A DNA stretch of 64,000 nt. Origin: Asterella californica (lineage: Eukaryota; Streptophyta; Marchantiopsida; Marchantiales; Aytoniaceae). Below the pieces are notes generated by a model, which did no database searches, had not been told where the DNA came from, and saw only the letters and a list, made by a program, of their open reading frames with translations. Both the position numbers and the translations under genes were made by a program. The DNA lies in contig JAYKYS010000002.1 of NCBI GenBank assembly GCA_036924285.1, positions 36,068,501-36,132,500 on the forward strand. The letters run 5' to 3'. Below are positions 58,791 to 64,000 of this stretch, in pieces (position 1 is the stretch's first letter; the number at the start of each line of letters is the position of its first letter).

Positions 58791-58876
58791 CACCTCATGT
58801 ACACTGAAGTGTATATGAGGTGCGTTAATTAATATTATAATTTTTCTGATGAGAAAAGTTATAATATTTATTAACG
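58791..58876. repeat. Two adjacent foldbacks
   Basis: The first (58791-58805 and 58808-58822) pairs at 14 of 15 positions around 2 bases. The second (58823-58848 and about 58851-58876) pairs at about 24 of 26 positions around 2 bases. Together they form a compact MITE-like cruciform. Confidence 0.8.
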
Positions 58877-60567
58877 TCCTCGGTAAACGGCGAGATTTCA
58901 CATTTAAGGCTTCGGACTTGTATCCCAGAGAGCGCAGCAGGCCGGCCTTCATTTATGAGTTTTTTCCAGACGAGTTGGCTAGTCCGGGACTGAGTAACAA
59001 TAACAGTTAAAAATTAATTTAATTTTCTATAATAGCTTAGTAAAATAAACTTTTATAACACTTACTTGATAAGAGAAAACGAAATTCACTGTACAAGGCT
59101 GTGGGGAAAGATATTGGAATGGTATGTAATAAAAGAACGTATTATGTGGCTTGCTTTCAAGTGATTCGTGTCGAGATTTTCTTCAGTCGACTCACCGTAT
59201 TAATTCAGATATGAATTGTATCTCAGTTCTCAGAACCGCAAATTCTGTGTGTGTAAAGCGTTCCTGAACTGCGACTGAAAACCCGCAACTGCTGTCCGTG
59301 GGAAGTCTACCGCGTAATCTTCTAACAACCTTACACAACGAAATTCACAATTGACCAGTCACTATCTGGTCACGAACCAGTAGAGGACTGAGGAACACAT
59401 TTCGCTGTCCGAGGCTTGAGTACTGTTTGTACAGGGGACTGAGGAGGTAAATATATGCGTCTTCTGGACTTGGAACATTCTGTCGAGTTGCTATTGCCTT
59501 TGAGGTACAACGAATTCACTACAGAGCAGGCCCAGCTCAGGTTTTTTCCTGTTTACCTGTAATTTGCCGGCGGTTTCTGATAATGGACGGACTAGTGTGT
59601 TAATTCACCGGCGATTTCTAGCAAATCTCGAGTATTTTTTCATTTTCTTGTTGTCTTCAGACGGAAATTTTCCGACGCATTCTCTACTCCTCCTGCATTT
59701 TCAGAAATGTTGCCGGGGCACATTACCCTGGATGCCGGATCTAGACTAGCGCTGCTACAGAGACACAACAATGCTCCCACAATCGGCAGTCCAAAATCAA
59801 GTTCTGAATGCAATGCTTCAGGCCGTGTCGTTACTGGAAATACATTACACAGATCCCGTTACGGTTATGTATGAATTTCAAACGGAACGGACGCGAATCA
59901 GATGTATTCCTCTGTAAGGCTTATTTTTTTTCTATTTCGTAGATGTACCTAGCTTGTTAAGGTCTCAACGATGTAACCAGGACCAGTACATCCCGAGAAC
60001 CGCACGATTTCAGCAAGTGAGGACACGTCAAAGACTGAAGAATGTCTTATCGCTGTAGGTAAAAAGTTCCAGGTTATTCTCTTTTACATCTTATACGTGT
60101 CACGGTTATCAGTTGACTCTGCTATCTGTTCGGGGTCTCTAAATCTTTAATTCTCAAGTAAAGTGGGAACTATCTTTGATTGGTAGAAGTGAAAGGTACA
60201 TCCTTCGTACCTTGCGTGACATTCATCAAAAGGAAGACTATACTGTTCGGTATTTTTTACCTCAAAGGGCGACGTGTATACGCAGAGAACCTGAACTGAG
60301 AGAAGGCCAGCTGCGCTGTATTTATCTACCGCTTCTGAGAGACCATATTGTAGATCTTGGGCTGAGATCGATGCTGCTGCCACTGCGTCTGCTTCAACTA
60401 CTACTAACTGGCTATGACTTCCCGTTCAGCACATTCTGTACTTTTACAGTGACAAAAGTGACAAAAGTGACAATGAACTAATAAGTAGGGGTTTTACCAA
60501 AAAACTCACCTTCCTCGTAAATCCCAACTCTCGCACTAACATCAAAACTACTCAGCATCAAACCTAC

Positions 60568-62368
<1,801 letters not shown>

Positions 62369-62877
62369 CGCGGAGGGCGAAATCTTCTAGCAAGCTTATC
62401 AAGCAGATGCAGGAGAGTCTCCACGAGATCCAACCTACGAAAAACAGATAGAGAAAAGACTCATTTTCGCTCGACACTCGACTAAAGCAGCAGGAGGTTC
62501 CGCCCCGCCGTTGGAAAGTAGAGAAAACAGAGCACCAGAACCCTAACCCTACCAGGTTACCCAGGTTATTGACTAACCCCCGTTTCCTAGTATTTAACTC
62601 GAGTTACCCCGCGGGGTATCCCGCCACGGGAACTCCCGTCGTTCAGACGGACGCCAAGATGGGAGTAGAACTGTCATGCTGATCGTAGTCTTGCGTGTGT
62701 CATCCACTTTAGTCGTTCGTTCCGTCAATGATAGAGTTTAGTTTGGATGGCCTGTGTGCCTAAGGGGTATCGGGTTTTTTCGCGTGAAACCTCGCTTACA
62801 CATGCAAACTTTACGAGTCTATGAACTGAGTTTTGCTTCTCGGAGCATCGTTCGGGAAGTGCGCGGCGGACCAAGTG
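62369..62877. promoter_or_regulatory. Shared 5' region of the divergent eL24 and Iwr1-like genes
   Basis: 509 bp separate the two start codons, which point away from each other. The stretch should hold both 5' UTRs and promoters. The telo-box is the only motif I can name. Confidence 0.5.
62539..62550 (+). promoter_or_regulatory. Telo-box (AACCCTAACCCT) in the eL24 promoter
   Basis: Interstitial telomere-like motifs of this form are established promoter elements of plant ribosomal protein and other translation genes. This one lies about 170 bp upstream of the eL24 ATG, in the region shared with the divergent Iwr1-like gene. Confidence 0.6.
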
Positions 62878-63386
62878 ATGGAGCTCGATGTGAGTACTGG
62901 TAATTAGTGCTGTTACTTGTGCCTGCGTATGATTGTGCGAGATATATTGCAGTTCAGCTGTGTGAAATTTATTCCTTTGTTCTCAAATCTGAATTCAACT
63001 TGGGAACTTTGATTATTATTTTGGAGGTTCTCATGCTGGACATTTTGCGCACCCTTCTAGACGGAGTGGATTCTGAGCCCTTCTAGACGGAGTGGATTCT
63101 GAGCTGTTCACACCTTAGTCAGGACTTGGCTGAATTTGCTTGAATGCTTTGTAATGGCCGAGGATAGGTGGAATTTCCTGTGTACGGCGATGAGAAAAGA
63201 TCGAGAAGCTTTGAAGTTATTTCTGTGATATAGTACAAATGCATAACAGTCCAGCGTCCAATTTGAACCGGCATCTGCTGTGACTGCGTAATTAGGTTGA
63301 GAGAGCCAGCAAGCCTTCCGAAGGACCTGGCCGAACGGTGGTGCAAGTCAAGAGGAAGCGGAGTGACGAACCCATCGAGTCTCTTT
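62878..63386 (+). CDS. Iwr1/SLC7A6OS/RDM4-like protein, first two exons, partial
   Basis: Proteins of this family escort RNA polymerase II (and in plants also Pol IV/V) to the nucleus. The exon model is 62878-62889 (MELD, then GTGAGT) and 63296-63386 (after attag, ending at GTGAGT, phase 1). The second exon encodes VERASKPSEGPGRTVVQVKR and then KRSDEPIESL. The VKRKRSDEP motif near the N-terminus is the hallmark I associate with human SLC7A6OS and plant RDM4/Iwr1 relatives. The remaining exons lie beyond the window or were not found before 64000. The call rests on a short motif, so it is moderate. Confidence 0.5.
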
Positions 63387-64000
63387 GTGAGTGTCCAGCT
63401 CGTTTAGATCGTGCCCAGCTGATTGGTTCCTTATGAATGTCAATACGTCTCATATTCTCTCGATACATTGTGGCGGTGGAAGTTTACCATCAATGGTCAC
63501 TATTCAGTACTGCGGTATGATGGGCTTCGGACCGATCTTTCCGTTATCTGTGTAATTTCGGGGGAAGGGTTAATATTAAATGCTTACTGTAAGTGAAACC
63601 TTTCACGACGCAGGGTTGGAGGTGACTAGCAGACCTAGTAAGCGCCATATACTCGACATCAGCAATTTGTCTTTGGGTGCCACCACTGATGCTGCGGGTA
63701 CGTGTCATGCCATGTTTCGATCCGTGGACAAGCTTTGATAACGGACTTCAAACTAACAGTGCTAAGTGCGTCAAGTTTGTAATAATTCAACTTTTGGGAA
63801 GAAAATGTGATTTGATGTAAGCTGTTTCTGTTCTCGACATCGACTTGTGCGTCCTCGTCTGGACTCGGTACGATGTTAATAACTTTGTAGTACAGTGAAA
63901 GCACTACAAATACACGACACACAACAATGCTCGGAGTTATTGAGCAGTACCAGTTCTCCATGTCTAAGATCAACTGCATGCGTAAACTGAGTAGATGTCT
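63387..64000 (+). other. Probable intron 2 of the Iwr1-like gene
   Basis: It follows the donor at 63387. It contains the duplicated segment 63409-63862. I found no convincing next exon before the window ends. Confidence 0.4.
63409..63862 (+). repeat. Duplicated segment, copy 2
   Basis: Homologue of 57207-57635, lying in what should be intron 2 of the Iwr1-like gene. It is more GC-rich than copy 1. Confidence 0.85.

Larger units (their letters stand above)
56606..60567. other. Spacer between gypsy B and eL24
   Basis: No gene could be modelled with confidence. The spacer holds a segment duplicated at 63.4 kb (57207-57635), two foldbacks (58.13 and 58.8 kb) and a short GTGACAAAA triple repeat near 60450-60475. 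Its right end is the 3' UTR of the minus-strand eL24 gene. Confidence 0.45.

Overview
This window reads as nuclear DNA of a land plant. The evidence is spliced genes with GT-AG introns of roughly 100 to 900 bp, a plant inositol transporter, a plant-type SCAMP, a plastid-targeted DUF3067 protein, cytosolic ribosomal protein eL24, and many Ty1/copia and Ty3/gypsy LTR retrotransposons. Gene structure and repeat content fit a bryophyte (moss or liverwort), but the species cannot be fixed from sequence alone.

Layout. 0-0.6 kb: last exon of an inositol/H+ symporter (+). 0.6-5.9 kb: AT-rich spacer with dispersed repeats. 5.9-10.8 kb: decayed copia element A (-) with both LTRs. 10.8-13.6 kb: AT-rich spacer with a 143-bp tRNA-derived SINE-like insertion flanked by a perfect 11-bp target duplication. 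13.6-19.3 kb: copia element B, whose 5' half lies inverted relative to its 3' half. 19.3-21.9 kb: spacer with foldback repeats. 22.8-27.6 kb: complete 13-exon SCAMP gene (+), 308 aa. 28.9-36.0 kb: nearly intact young gypsy element A (+), with 941-bp LTRs and one in-frame amber codon. 36.0-38.5 kb: spacer with three neighbouring tandem duplications. 38.6-40.4 kb: complete 5-exon plastid DUF3067 gene (-), 220 aa. 41.2-42.3 kb: phase-consistent 3' exons of an unrecognised gene (-). 43.0-46.4 kb: 5' half of gypsy element C (-). 46.5-56.6 kb: gypsy element B (-), with roughly 2-kb LTRs carrying a 157-bp minisatellite. 56.6-60.5 kb: spacer with a duplicated segment and foldbacks. 60.6-62.4 kb: complete 5-exon eL24 gene (-), 163 aa. 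62.9-64 kb: first exons of an Iwr1/SLC7A6OS/RDM4-like gene (+), divergent from eL24.

The host genes are unrelated housekeeping genes: membrane transport, vesicle traffic, a plastid protein, translation and RNA polymerase import. They are separated by nested and decayed transposons. No prokaryotic operon, CRISPR array, rRNA or canonical tRNA gene was seen. The least ordinary items are the internally inverted copia, the SINE-like insertion, the single amber codon in an otherwise open gypsy polyprotein, the gypsy family with a DHG protease motif, and a long perfect-type hairpin present in only one of two sister LTRs. Splice models were built by eye from reading frame, phase and family similarity.
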